Shown here one piece after another: positions 56,106 through 63,742 of a stretch of DNA of 64,000 bases (its first letter is position 1; each line of letters opens with the position of its first letter). Source of the DNA: Bordetella genomosp. 13 (GTDB lineage Bacteria; Pseudomonadota; Gammaproteobacteria; Burkholderiales; Burkholderiaceae_B); the NCBI RefSeq assembly GCF_007679965.1, contig NZ_VEHL01000008.1, positions 248,001 to 312,000 on the forward strand. Reading direction: 5' to 3'. Both the position numbers and the translations under genes were made by a program. Below the pieces are notes generated by a model. The model ran no database searches and was not told the DNA's origin. It worked only from the letters and a program-made list of their open reading frames with translations.

Positions 56106-57083
56106 ATGTCCATCCCGCGTACCTTGCGTGCGGCTTGCTTCGCGCTGGCCGGCGTAGCCGCCGCCGGCGCCGCCCAGGCGCAAGATTCCTATCCCTGCCA
56201 ACTGGTCAAGCTCGTTTCGCCCTATCCGCCCGGTGGCACCACCGACATCCTGGCGCGCCTGGTCGCCCCGGGCCTGGCGCAGGAGCTCGGCACCAACGTG
56301 ATCGTCGAGAATCGTGGCGGGGCCAGCAGCAACATCGGGACCGAGTACGTGGCTTCCGCCGAGCCTGATGGCTGCACGCTGTTGCTGGGCAACAATACGG
56401 GCGTGGTGATCAACCGCAACCTGTATTCCCTTCGTCTCGATCCGGTCAAGGCGCTGGCGCCCGTGGTCGAGGTGGCGTCCGTGCCGTTGGTGCTCTACGT
56501 CAACGATGCCGTCCCGGCCAGGACGGCCGACGAGCTCTTCGCGCTCATCAAGCGCCAGCCAGGCAAGTACAACTTCGCATCCGGCGGCAGCGGCAGTCCT
56601 CAGCACCTGATGGGCGAGATGTTGAAGGTCGACATGAAGATGGACATGACGCACATTCCGTACAGGGGGCAGGGGCCCGCCCTGGCCGACGTCGTCGCCG
56701 GGCAGGTGCAGATGGCGTTCGAGACCACCACGGCCATCGCGCCCCAGCTCGGGTCGGGCCGCATCCGCGCCCTGGCCATCACCGGCCAGGCCCGTGCGAA
56801 AAGCATGCCGGACGTGCCGACCATGAAGGAGCTGGGCCACGCCGACTTCGTGATCGAGAACTGGTATGGCGTGTTCGCGCCCGCCGGGACCCCCGCGCCG
56901 CTGATCGAGCGGCTGAACACCGGCCTGGTCAAAACCTTGAAAAGCCCCGCGGTGGCCGCGAACCTCGATGGAATGGGATCGCACGACGTGACCGGCACGC
57001 CGCGTGAGTTCGCGCAGTTCATCGCCAAGGAACTGCCGTACTGGGAGTCGCTGGTGAAGCGCACCGGCGCCAAGGTGGACTGA
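56106..57083 (+). CDS. Bug-family tripartite tricarboxylate receptor
   Basis: 325-residue periplasmic binding protein of the Bug/TctC family, greatly expanded in Bordetella and relatives. A Sec signal peptide (LRAACFALAGVAAAGAAQAQ) precedes VKLVSPYPPGGTTDILARLV, the family motif, and VIVENRGGASSNIGTEYVAS. The C-terminal half has MTHIPYRGQGPALADVVAGQ and ENWYGVFAPAGTPAPLIERL. Bug proteins bind carboxylates or carbonyl-bearing ligands; without TctAB genes here the ligand is open, but the aldolase neighbour suggests a hydroxy- or oxo-dicarboxylate. Confidence 0.94.
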   Translation: MSIPRTLRAACFALAGVAAAGAAQAQDSYPCQLVKLVSPYPPGGTTDILARLVAPGLAQELGTNVIVENRGGASSNIGTEYVASAEPDGCTLLLGNNTGVVINRNLYSLRLDPVKALAPVVEVASVPLVLYVNDAVPARTADELFALIKRQPGKYNFASGGSGSPQHLMGEMLKVDMKMDMTHIPYRGQGPALADVVAGQVQMAFETTTAIAPQLGSGRIRALAITGQARAKSMPDVPTMKELGHADFVIENWYGVFAPAGTPAPLIERLNTGLVKTLKSPAVAANLDGMGSHDVTGTPREFAQFIAKELPYWESLVKRTGAKVD

Positions 57084-57140
57084 GCCGGCCGAGGCGGCTT
57101 GCCGCCGGCAGTCCGGCGGGGGCGGCGGGGCGGCGGCGCG

Positions 57141-57950
57141 TCAGTACGACTCGCCGCGGCTGCGCATGGCGGGCACGCGCGTACCCCTGCCGATGCGCTT
57201 GACGGGGTCGGCGGCCGGCCCGCCGTGCGAGGCGGCATGGCGCTCGTACAGCGTCTGCACATAGGCCAGATGCCGCTGCGCCGCCTCGCGCGCGCCGGGT
57301 GCGTCGCCCGCCATCACTTTCTCGAAGATCTGCTCGTGCTGCCGCAGCAGCTGCAGCTCGACCTCGCGGTCGTAGTCGAACAGCCCGTGCGACTTGCGCA
57401 TGGATTCGCGCACCAGGCCATGCAGGCCGTTCATCACGTGGATGATGGCGAAGTTGTGCGTGGCGGCCGCGATGGCCAGGTGAAAGCGCGCGTCGTACGC
57501 GGCCAACTGCGCCCGCTCGATCTTCAGCGTGTGGTCGCGCAACGTCTCGAAGGCCACGCGGATGTTCTGCAGGTCCTGCGGCGTGGCGCGCTGCGTGGCC
57601 AGTTCGGTGGCCTGCGCCTCCATGCCCATGCGCAGTTCCAGCACGTCGACGCTGGCGCTGGGCCGCTGCATGATGAGCTCGGCCAGCGGGTTGGACACGT
57701 ACTCGTTCGTGATGTCGGCCACCACGAAGCCGCCGCGGCCCTCGGACACGATGTAGCGGTCGGCTTCCAGGCGCACCAGCGCTTCGCGCAGCGAGGCGCG
57801 GGACACGTTCAACTGCACCGCCAGGTCGCGCTCGGCCGGCAGTCGCTGGCCGGGGCTGAGGTCGCCGCTGGCGACCAGGGCTTTGATCTGGTCTGACACC
57901 ACGTCGGACAAACGGACGCGGGTATAGGACTGCACGGGTTCAAACGTCAT
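57141..57950 (-). CDS. FadR-type GntR regulator of lutABC (LldR-like)
   Basis: 269-residue regulator. The GntR winged helix (about residues 14-80) shows DVVSDQIKALVASGDLSPGQ and LPAERDLAVQLNVSRASLRE, and the C-terminal FCD ligand domain carries ELRMGMEAQATELATQ and the metal histidine region YDARFHLAIAAATHN. It diverges from lutABC across a 312-bp region that contains a matching palindromic operator. LldR/PdhR-type regulators of lactate operons have this layout, so it is probably a lactate-responsive repressor. Confidence 0.92.
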   Translation of the reverse strand: MTFEPVQSYTRVRLSDVVSDQIKALVASGDLSPGQRLPAERDLAVQLNVSRASLREALVRLEADRYIVSEGRGGFVVADITNEYVSNPLAELIMQRPSASVDVLELRMGMEAQATELATQRATPQDLQNIRVAFETLRDHTLKIERAQLAAYDARFHLAIAAATHNFAIIHVMNGLHGLVRESMRKSHGLFDYDREVELQLLRQHEQIFEKVMAGDAPGAREAAQRHLAYVQTLYERHAASHGGPAADPVKRIGRGTRVPAMRSRGESY

Positions 57951-58154
57951 AGGCCCAGCTGCTTGATGTGTTTATGGGTATGCATGCTGCCGGCCCTGCT
58001 TCCGGCCTTCGCGCAAGGACATTCGCCGTTGTTGCCATCCCTGGTCGCGTCACGGAATTGTAGCGTTGGGGCCGGGCAGGCTACCACTTTCAGGGCGGTT
58101 TTCATCCGGGTTTTCCCTTCCATTCGTCCGATATTCGCAGCGCTTAAAACACTG

Positions 58155-58183
58155 TTGACATCCGCTTTCACGCTCTTTATTCT
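58155..58183 (+). promoter_or_regulatory. lutABC promoter
   Basis: TTGACA at 58155-58160 and TATTCT at 58178-58183 with a 17-bp spacer, pointing toward lutA. The operator palindrome begins immediately downstream, over the expected start site. Confidence 0.7.
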
Positions 58184-58184
58184 T

Positions 58185-58213
58185 TGGCCTGCTTGGTCAG
58201 ACCAAGCAGGCCA
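58185..58213. promoter_or_regulatory. 29-bp perfect palindromic operator of lutABC
   Basis: A perfect 29-bp palindrome centred on A58199, with core TTGGTCAGACCAA and outer arms GGCCTGC/GCAGGCC. The core TGGTCAGACCA matches the TNGTNNNACNA consensus of FadR-type GntR regulators exactly. It covers roughly +1 to +25 of the lutA promoter, the position of a repressor site. Confidence 0.85.
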
Positions 58214-58262
58214 GTAGGGCCAAAATATTCATAAACCTGACGAAAAACGCAGGAGACAGTCC

Positions 58263-59060
58263 GTGCAAGCTTCCCTCGCCACGCCGCCTGGCAGCGCGAC
58301 CGGACCCGGACCCCGGGTCGGGCTGTTCGTCACCTGTCTGGTCGACCTGTTCCGTCCGTCGGTGGGTTTCGCCACCGTCGAGTTGCTGGAGCAGGCCGGT
58401 TGCCGCGTCGTGGTGCCGCAGGGGCAGACCTGCTGCGGCCAGCCGGCGCTCAACAGCGGCGACTTCGGCAATGCACGGGAACTGGCGCGGCGCACCATCT
58501 CCGCGTTCGAGGGCTGCGACTACGTGGTGGCGCCGTCGGGCTCGTGCATCCGCACGCTGCGGCACGACTATCCCGACATCCTGGCGCACGATCCGCGCTG
58601 GGCGGCGCGGGCCCAGGCCCTGGCCGAGCGGTGCCACGAGATCACCAGCTTCCTGGTCGACGTGATGGGCGGCGTGACGCTGCCCGCGGCCATCCCCGCC
58701 TGCACGGTCACCTATCACGACACGTGCTCGGGCCTGCGCGGCCTGGGCGTGCGCGAGCAGCCGCGGCAACTGCTGGCGCAGTTGCCGCAGATCACGCTGC
58801 GCGAGATGCAGAACACCGAGGTGTGCTGCGGCTTCGGCGGCACGTTCTGCGTGAAGTACCCCGAGCTGTCCGCCAAGATCGGCGGCGACAAGGCGGCCAG
58901 CGCAGCCGCCACCGGCGCCGACGTGCTGGTGGGCGGCGACATGGGCTGCCTGCTGCACCTGAGCGGCCGCCTGCGGCGCGACGCGGTGCCCATCAAGGTG
59001 TGCCACGTGACCGAATTGCTGACCGGCCGCATCGGCGCCGGCCTGGGGCAGCCGCAATGA
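58263..59060 (+). CDS. lutA: L-lactate utilisation protein LutA
   Basis: 265-residue (Fe-S)-binding subunit of the LutABC L-lactate dehydrogenase, start GTG 58263. Two CCG domains are present: GLFVTCLVDLFRPSVGFATV with TCCGQPALNSGDFGNAR, and CTVTYHDTCSGLRGLGVREQ with NTEVCCGFGGTFCVKYPEL. These cysteine-rich motifs bind Fe-S clusters in the family (heterodisulfide-reductase type). The N-terminus is about 18 residues longer than usual. It is coupled to lutB by ATGA overlap. Confidence 0.95.
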   Translation: MQASLATPPGSATGPGPRVGLFVTCLVDLFRPSVGFATVELLEQAGCRVVVPQGQTCCGQPALNSGDFGNARELARRTISAFEGCDYVVAPSGSCIRTLRHDYPDILAHDPRWAARAQALAERCHEITSFLVDVMGGVTLPAAIPACTVTYHDTCSGLRGLGVREQPRQLLAQLPQITLREMQNTEVCCGFGGTFCVKYPELSAKIGGDKAASAAATGADVLVGGDMGCLLHLSGRLRRDAVPIKVCHVTELLTGRIGAGLGQPQ

Positions 59061-60502
59061 CGCCCGACACCGTCGCCGGCTCGTTCAAGACGCGCGTGGA
59101 CCGCGCGTTGACGGACGTGCCGCTGCAATCCGCGTTGGGCGCCCTGGGCGACGGCTGGATCCAGAAGCGCCGCCGCGTGGTGGGCCTGATGCCCGAGTTC
59201 GAGCTGCTTCGCGAAGAGGCGCGCCAACTCAAGGACCACGTGCTTCAGCACCTGGACCACTATCTGCTGGCCTACGAGGCGCGCGTGGTGCAGGCCGGCG
59301 GCCACGTGCACTGGGCCGCCGGCGCGCAGGACGCGCGCCGCATCGTGCAGGACATCTGCCAGGCCGCCGGCGCGCGCACGGTGGCCCGAGGCAAGTCGAT
59401 GGTGGGCGAGGAGATCGGCCTGAACCAGGCGCTGGAAGCCGCCGGCATGGAGGTCGTGGAAACCGACCTGGGCGAATACATCGTGCAGCTGGCCGACGAG
59501 ATGCCCAGCCACATCGTGTTCCCGGCGCTGCACAAGACCATCGGCCAGATCTCCGACCTGTTCGACGCGCATCATCCGGGCCGCGCGGGCGGCCCGCAAC
59601 GCACCGTCAGCGACGTCGTGCGCGAGGCGCGCGAGGTGCTGCGCGAGAAGTTCTTCGCGGCGGACGTCGGCATCACCGGCGCAAACTATCTGGTGGCCGA
59701 GACGGGCACCAGCGTCATCTGCACCAACGAAGGCAACGGCGACCTGTCGTCCACGCTGGCGCGCGTGCACATCGTCACCGCGGGCATCGAGCGCGTGGTG
59801 CCCACACTGGACGACGTGGCGCTGTTCACCCGCATCCTGGGCCGCAGCGCCACGGGGCAGGAGATCACGGCGTACACCACGTTCAGCACGGGGCCGCGCC
59901 GCGAGCCCGACCTGGACGGCCCGCGCGAGTATCACGTCGTGCTGGTGGACAACGGCCGCAGCCGCATGCTGGCGGGCGCGTTCCGTGACATGCTGCGCTG
60001 CATCCGCTGCGGCGCCTGCATGAACCATTGCCCGGTGTACGGCGCCGTGGGCGGGCATGCCTACGGCTGGGTCTATCCCGGACCCATGGGCGCCGTGCTG
60101 ACGCCCCTGATGCGCGGCATCGAGCATGCGCCGGACCTGCCCAACGCGTGCACGCTCAACGGCCGGTGCGCCGAGGTGTGTCCGGTGAAGATACCCCTGC
60201 CCACGCTGCTGAAGCGGCTGCGGGGCATGCAGTTCGAGCGCCGCATGGGCTCGCCCATGGCGCGCCGCATGCTGGGCGTGTGGGCCGCGGTGGCGTTGCG
60301 TCCGCGGCTCTATCGCGCCATGAACGGCGTGGCCGCGCGCGTGCTGCGCCTGCTGGGCGGACGGCGCGGCGCCATCTCGCGCCTGCCCTTGGCGGGCGGA
60401 TGGACGCAATCGCGCGACCTGCCGGCGCCGCAGGGCAGGACCTTCCAGGAACAGTGGCGCGGCCAGGATGCGGCGCGCGGACGTGACGGGAGTCAGCCAT
60501 GA
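59057..60502 (+). CDS. lutB: L-lactate utilisation protein LutB
   Basis: 481-residue iron-sulfur subunit of LutABC. The N-terminal LUD domain has SMVGEEIGLNQALEAAGMEV and ETDLGEYIVQLADEMPSHIV. ADVGITGANYLVAETGTSVI follows, and the two 4Fe-4S motifs are CIRCGACMNHCPVYG and CTLNGRCAEVCPVKI (about residues 315-330 and 363-380). The C-terminal region is basic. It overlaps lutA and lutC by 4 bp each, so the three are translated together. Confidence 0.96.
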   Translation: MTPDTVAGSFKTRVDRALTDVPLQSALGALGDGWIQKRRRVVGLMPEFELLREEARQLKDHVLQHLDHYLLAYEARVVQAGGHVHWAAGAQDARRIVQDICQAAGARTVARGKSMVGEEIGLNQALEAAGMEVVETDLGEYIVQLADEMPSHIVFPALHKTIGQISDLFDAHHPGRAGGPQRTVSDVVREAREVLREKFFAADVGITGANYLVAETGTSVICTNEGNGDLSSTLARVHIVTAGIERVVPTLDDVALFTRILGRSATGQEITAYTTFSTGPRREPDLDGPREYHVVLVDNGRSRMLAGAFRDMLRCIRCGACMNHCPVYGAVGGHAYGWVYPGPMGAVLTPLMRGIEHAPDLPNACTLNGRCAEVCPVKIPLPTLLKRLRGMQFERRMGSPMARRMLGVWAAVALRPRLYRAMNGVAARVLRLLGGRRGAISRLPLAGGWTQSRDLPAPQGRTFQEQWRGQDAARGRDGSQP

Positions 60503-61230
60503 GTCCCAAGGACGCACACGACGATGCGCCGCACGAAGGCGCGTCGACGAGCCCGCAGGGCCGCTCAAAAGGCGAACACCGCGGTACGCAGCGTGACGGC
60601 ACGTCATCCCGTGGACGCGACGCCGTGCTGGGCCAGATCCGCCAGGCGCTGGGCCGCGATGCCGCCACGGCCGTGCAGCCGCCCGCGCCGCCGCGCAGTT
60701 GGCGGCCGCGCGCCCTGGAGCCGGATGCGCTGGTCGACCGTTTCGTCGAGAAAGTTTTGGCGGTGCAGGCCACCTGCGCCCGCGTGGGCTCGCTGCACGA
60801 CGTGCCCGCCGACGTGGCGCGCTACGTGGCGCAATGGGACCTGGCGCCGCGCCTGGTCGTTGCCGAGCCGCTGCGCGCGCTGCCCTGGCCCACGGCGCTG
60901 CCGGTGCGCGACGGCGCTGCCGGCAGCGAGGACCTGACGGCGGTGACGCTGTGCGCGGCCGGCGTGGCCGAGACCGGCAGCCTGATGCTGGCGTCCTCGC
61001 CGCGCACGCCCACCACGCTCAATTTCGTGCCGGACGTGTGCATCGCGGTGCTGCACGCTGAGGCCATCGTGTCCAACCTCGAACAGGCCCTGCGCCGCGT
61101 GGCGCCGGCCATGCCGCGCGCCGTCAACATCATCACCGGGCCGTCCCGCACGGCCGACGTCGAGCAGGTCGTGGAGATCGGGGTGCATGGCCCCCGGCAG
61201 CTCCACATCATCCTCATCGACCGCCCCTGA
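60499..61230 (+). CDS. lutC: L-lactate utilisation protein LutC
   Basis: 243-residue LUD-domain subunit. The LutC core begins at about residue 37 (SRGRDAVLGQIRQALGRDAA) and continues with VTLCAAGVAETGSLMLASSP and the ending MPRAVNIITGPSRTADVEQV then GPRQLHIILIDR. The first 36 residues are an extension not seen in typical LutC proteins; they carry two copies of the short PKDAHDDAPHEG/SKGEHRGTQRDG motif that also occurs at the N-terminus of PilR. The ATG overlaps the lutB stop, so this start is used only if coupling matters; GTG or later starts near residue 37 are possible. Confidence 0.93.
   Translation: MSPKDAHDDAPHEGASTSPQGRSKGEHRGTQRDGTSSRGRDAVLGQIRQALGRDAATAVQPPAPPRSWRPRALEPDALVDRFVEKVLAVQATCARVGSLHDVPADVARYVAQWDLAPRLVVAEPLRALPWPTALPVRDGAAGSEDLTAVTLCAAGVAETGSLMLASSPRTPTTLNFVPDVCIAVLHAEAIVSNLEQALRRVAPAMPRAVNIITGPSRTADVEQVVEIGVHGPRQLHIILIDRP
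60505..60541 (+). repeat. Copy B1 of the short dispersed coding repeat (lutC 5' end)
   Basis: 37 bp encoding SPKDAHDDAPHEG; 28 of 37 bases match copy A in pilR with the same reading frame. Confidence 0.55.
60561..60600 (+). repeat. Copy B2 of the short dispersed coding repeat (lutC 5' end)
   Basis: 40 bp encoding RSKGEHRGTQRDG; 29 of 40 bases match copy A in pilR with the same reading frame. It lies 19 bp after copy B1, so lutC holds a tandem pair. Confidence 0.55.
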
Positions 61231-61259
61231 GCGGTCGGGGGCGGCCGCCCGGCCGCCTC

Positions 61260-61350
61260 GAAGCAGCAGGCAGCACGCGCAGCAGGAAGTCGGCAGCACG
61301 CAGCACGCACTACGCACGCGCAGCACCCAGCATGCACGCAGCATCCAGTG
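61260..61350. repeat. Degenerate GCAGCACGC low-complexity repeat
   Basis: About 90 bp between lutC and the desaturase gene in which GCAGCA and CAGCACGC words recur roughly every 6-12 bases (for example GGCAGCACGCGCAGCAGGAA and GCACGCGCAGCACCCAGCA). No gene covers it. It looks like slippage-generated sequence. Confidence 0.6.
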
Positions 61351-61452
61351 GATCGGCAGTCAGTACGCAGCGCCCCCAATACGCCGTGGCCGCTCAAGCG
61401 CGCCATGCCGCAAGCGATGTCCTGAAACGCGAGCACCTCGCGGGAGAACCCG

Positions 61453-62457
61453 ATGTCTACCGAATTCGAGCAGGAGTACCAATCCGTCTACACCCGCGCC
61501 ACGCTGGGGCAGGACAGCCAGCGGCGGGTCATCGACGACCCGTATCTGCACCGCCTGCAGCGGCGCCACGTCCTGCTGTTCGGCGTGCTGCCCATGATCG
61601 GCGCGCTGATTGCCTTCGCCCTCATTCCCGTCATCCCGCCGGGCTGGCCGGAACTGGGCGCATTCTTCGCGATGTGGGTTTTCTCCGGCCTGGGCATCTC
61701 GTCGGGCTACCACCGCCTGTTCGCGCACAAGACCTACAAAACTTACAAGCCGGTGCGCGTGCTGCTGGCCATCGCGGGCTCGATGGCGGGGCAGGGCGGT
61801 GTGCTGTCGTGGGTGGCCATGCACCGCCGCCACCACGAACGCGGCGACCAGGAAGGCGACATGCATTCGCCCAACCTGCACGGCCCCGGCTTCAAGGGCA
61901 AGCTGCGCGGCTTCGTCCATGCGCATTTCACGTGGATGATCGCGCACCCGTATCCCAACGTGGTGCACTACGCGCCCGATCTGGTGCGCGAGCGCTACAT
62001 GGTGGCCGTCAGCCGCCGCTACTACACCTGGGTGTCGCTGGGCTTCGTGCTGCCGGCGGTGGCCGTGGCGCTGATCGAGCAGTCGTGGATGGGCCTGCTG
62101 ACCGGCTTCCTGTGGGGCGGCATGGTGCGCATGTTCGTGCTGGAGCACGGCATCTGGTCGCTGAACTCGTTCTGCCACCTGATGGGCAGGCGCGTGTTCG
62201 TCACGCGCGACCAGAGCCGCAACATCGGCTGGCTGGCGCCCTTCATCTTCGGCGAGTCATGGCATCACAACCATCACGCCTTCCCCGGCTCGGCCTCGTT
62301 CGGGCTGGCCTGGTACCGCATCGATCCCGGTTTCTGGTTCATCAAGGTCCTGGGCTGGCTGGGCCTGGCCTGGGACATCAAAGTGCCCGCGCGCGAGCAG
62401 ATCGCCCTGCGCGAAGCGCAGGCCGCCATGGCGCCGGCCGCCGGACTCCGGCGCTGA
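61453..62457 (+). CDS. Integral-membrane fatty acyl desaturase
   Basis: 334-residue diiron membrane desaturase (acyl-CoA/delta-9 class). The three histidine boxes are HRLFAH at residues 87-92, HRRHH at 124-128 and HNHH near 272-275 (GESWHHNHHAFPGSASFG). Four membrane helices are visible in two pairs (LLFGVLPMIGALIAFALIPV, ELGAFFAMWVFSGLGIS, and a later pair near residues 190-225). It inserts a double bond in an acyl chain carried by CoA, ACP or lipid. A stand-alone acyl carrier protein follows 34 bp downstream, which suggests an ACP-bound substrate here. Confidence 0.93.
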   Translation: MSTEFEQEYQSVYTRATLGQDSQRRVIDDPYLHRLQRRHVLLFGVLPMIGALIAFALIPVIPPGWPELGAFFAMWVFSGLGISSGYHRLFAHKTYKTYKPVRVLLAIAGSMAGQGGVLSWVAMHRRHHERGDQEGDMHSPNLHGPGFKGKLRGFVHAHFTWMIAHPYPNVVHYAPDLVRERYMVAVSRRYYTWVSLGFVLPAVAVALIEQSWMGLLTGFLWGGMVRMFVLEHGIWSLNSFCHLMGRRVFVTRDQSRNIGWLAPFIFGESWHHNHHAFPGSASFGLAWYRIDPGFWFIKVLGWLGLAWDIKVPAREQIALREAQAAMAPAAGLRR

Positions 62458-62491
62458 GCGGCGTTTTCCCTTCCCTTCAAGGAGCAGTGTC

Positions 62492-62752
62492 ATGACCGAA
62501 GTGCTGCAGCAAGGCCAGGAAGCCCGCATCATCGAATGGTGCGCCGACTACGTGGGACGCGCGCTGAACATCGATCCGGCCCGCGTCGGCCCCGACGAGG
62601 AACTCGACAGCTTCGGCCTGGATTCGGCCGTGCTGACCTCGATGCTGATCGAGATGGAAGAGTGGCTGGGCGTGGACATCCCGCCCTCGGTGCTGTTCTC
62701 GCAGAGCACCCTGCGCGGCGTGGCCGGCGAAGTCGCCGGCCGCCTGGCCTGA
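62492..62752 (+). CDS. Stand-alone acyl carrier protein
   Basis: 86-residue carrier protein with the phosphopantetheine serine Ser45 in DSFGLDSAVLTSMLIEMEEW. Its sequence (VGRALNIDPARVGPDEELDS and VDIPPSVLFSQSTLRGVAGE) resembles carrier domains of polyketide or peptide systems more than the AcpP of fatty-acid synthesis, which has DSLDTVELVM. AAGGAG lies 9 bases before the ATG. It sits between a desaturase and a methyltransferase, so it probably presents a dedicated acyl chain to both. Confidence 0.9.
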   Translation: MTEVLQQGQEARIIEWCADYVGRALNIDPARVGPDEELDSFGLDSAVLTSMLIEMEEWLGVDIPPSVLFSQSTLRGVAGEVAGRLA

Positions 62753-62766
62753 TCCCCGGGGGCGAC

Positions 62767-63669
62767 ATGAACACCGTTGCCGAGCTGGAACAGGATTATG
62801 GCGGTTCCGCCGACGCCATCAAGTACCACTACGACGTGGGCCGCGAGTTCTACCAGCTGTGGCTGGACGACTCGATGACGTACTCGTCGGCACTGTGGGC
62901 CGAGGACGGCGCGCCGGACACGCTGGCGGCGGCGCAGCGCCGCAAGATCGACCTGCACCTGCACCAGGCCCGCGTGCCGCGCGCGCGCCGCGTCATGGAC
63001 GTGGGCTGCGGCTGGGGCGGCGTGGTGGCCGCCGCCAGCGCCATGCCCAACGTGCAGCAGGTGGTGGGCCTGACGCTCAGCGACGACCAGGCCGAATACG
63101 TCCGCGCCATGGGCCTGTCCAAGGCCGAGATCCGTCTGGAAAGCTGGGTGGACCACGTGCCCGAGGCGCCGTACGACGCGATCATCTCGGTGGGCGCGTT
63201 CGAGCACTTCGCCAAGCCCGAGGACAGCATCGAGGAAAAGATCGCGGTGTACCGCCACTTCTTCGAGAAGTGCCGCGGCTGGCTGGCGCCGAACGGCCGC
63301 ATGTCCCTGCAGAGCATCGCCTACGGCAACATGCGCCGCGAGGATTCCAGCGCCTTCATCAACAACGAGATCTTTCCCGCGTCCGACTTGCCCACGCTGG
63401 ACGAGATCGCGCGCGCGGCGGACGGCGTGATGGAGATCACCGCGGTCTACAACCACCGCCTCCACTACGCGCGGACGATGGAAGCCTGGGCGCGCAACCT
63501 GCGCGCGCGGCGCGCCGAGGCCGTGGCGCTGGTGGGCGAGGAGACTACCGCGCGCTACGAGACCTACCTGACGCAGACGGCGGTGGGCTTCTACATGGGC
63601 AAGATCGGCCTGCTGCGCCTGGCGCTGCGGCCCATCGCGTCCAGCTGGAAGGAAAACGCCGCGTACTGA
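62767..63669 (+). CDS. CFA/mycolic-acid-type S-adenosylmethionine methyltransferase
   Basis: 300-residue enzyme of the cyclopropane-fatty-acid synthase superfamily. The hallmark N-terminus AIKYHYDVGREFYQLWLDDS then MTYSSALW is present, SAM motif I is VMDVGCGWGG at residues 76-85, and DAIISVGAFEHFAKPEDSIE follows. E. coli Cfa is 382 residues with an extra N-terminal domain; this short form is closer to the mycolate-type enzymes. It would add a methylene or methyl group across a double bond, matching the upstream desaturase. It lies 14 bp after the acyl carrier gene. Confidence 0.93.
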   Translation: MNTVAELEQDYGGSADAIKYHYDVGREFYQLWLDDSMTYSSALWAEDGAPDTLAAAQRRKIDLHLHQARVPRARRVMDVGCGWGGVVAAASAMPNVQQVVGLTLSDDQAEYVRAMGLSKAEIRLESWVDHVPEAPYDAIISVGAFEHFAKPEDSIEEKIAVYRHFFEKCRGWLAPNGRMSLQSIAYGNMRREDSSAFINNEIFPASDLPTLDEIARAADGVMEITAVYNHRLHYARTMEAWARNLRARRAEAVALVGEETTARYETYLTQTAVGFYMGKIGLLRLALRPIASSWKENAAY

Positions 63670-63742
63670 GCGTACGGTACGTCGCGCGCGTCGCGGGACA
63701 AGGCCCGCGCCGCGCGCGACGCTACAACGACGGAGCAGACAC

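Noticed and set aside
57951..58154. Small ORFs in the region between the GntR gene and the lut promoter
   Set aside because: Short, without ribosome sites, and lying in a control region with clear promoter and operator elements.
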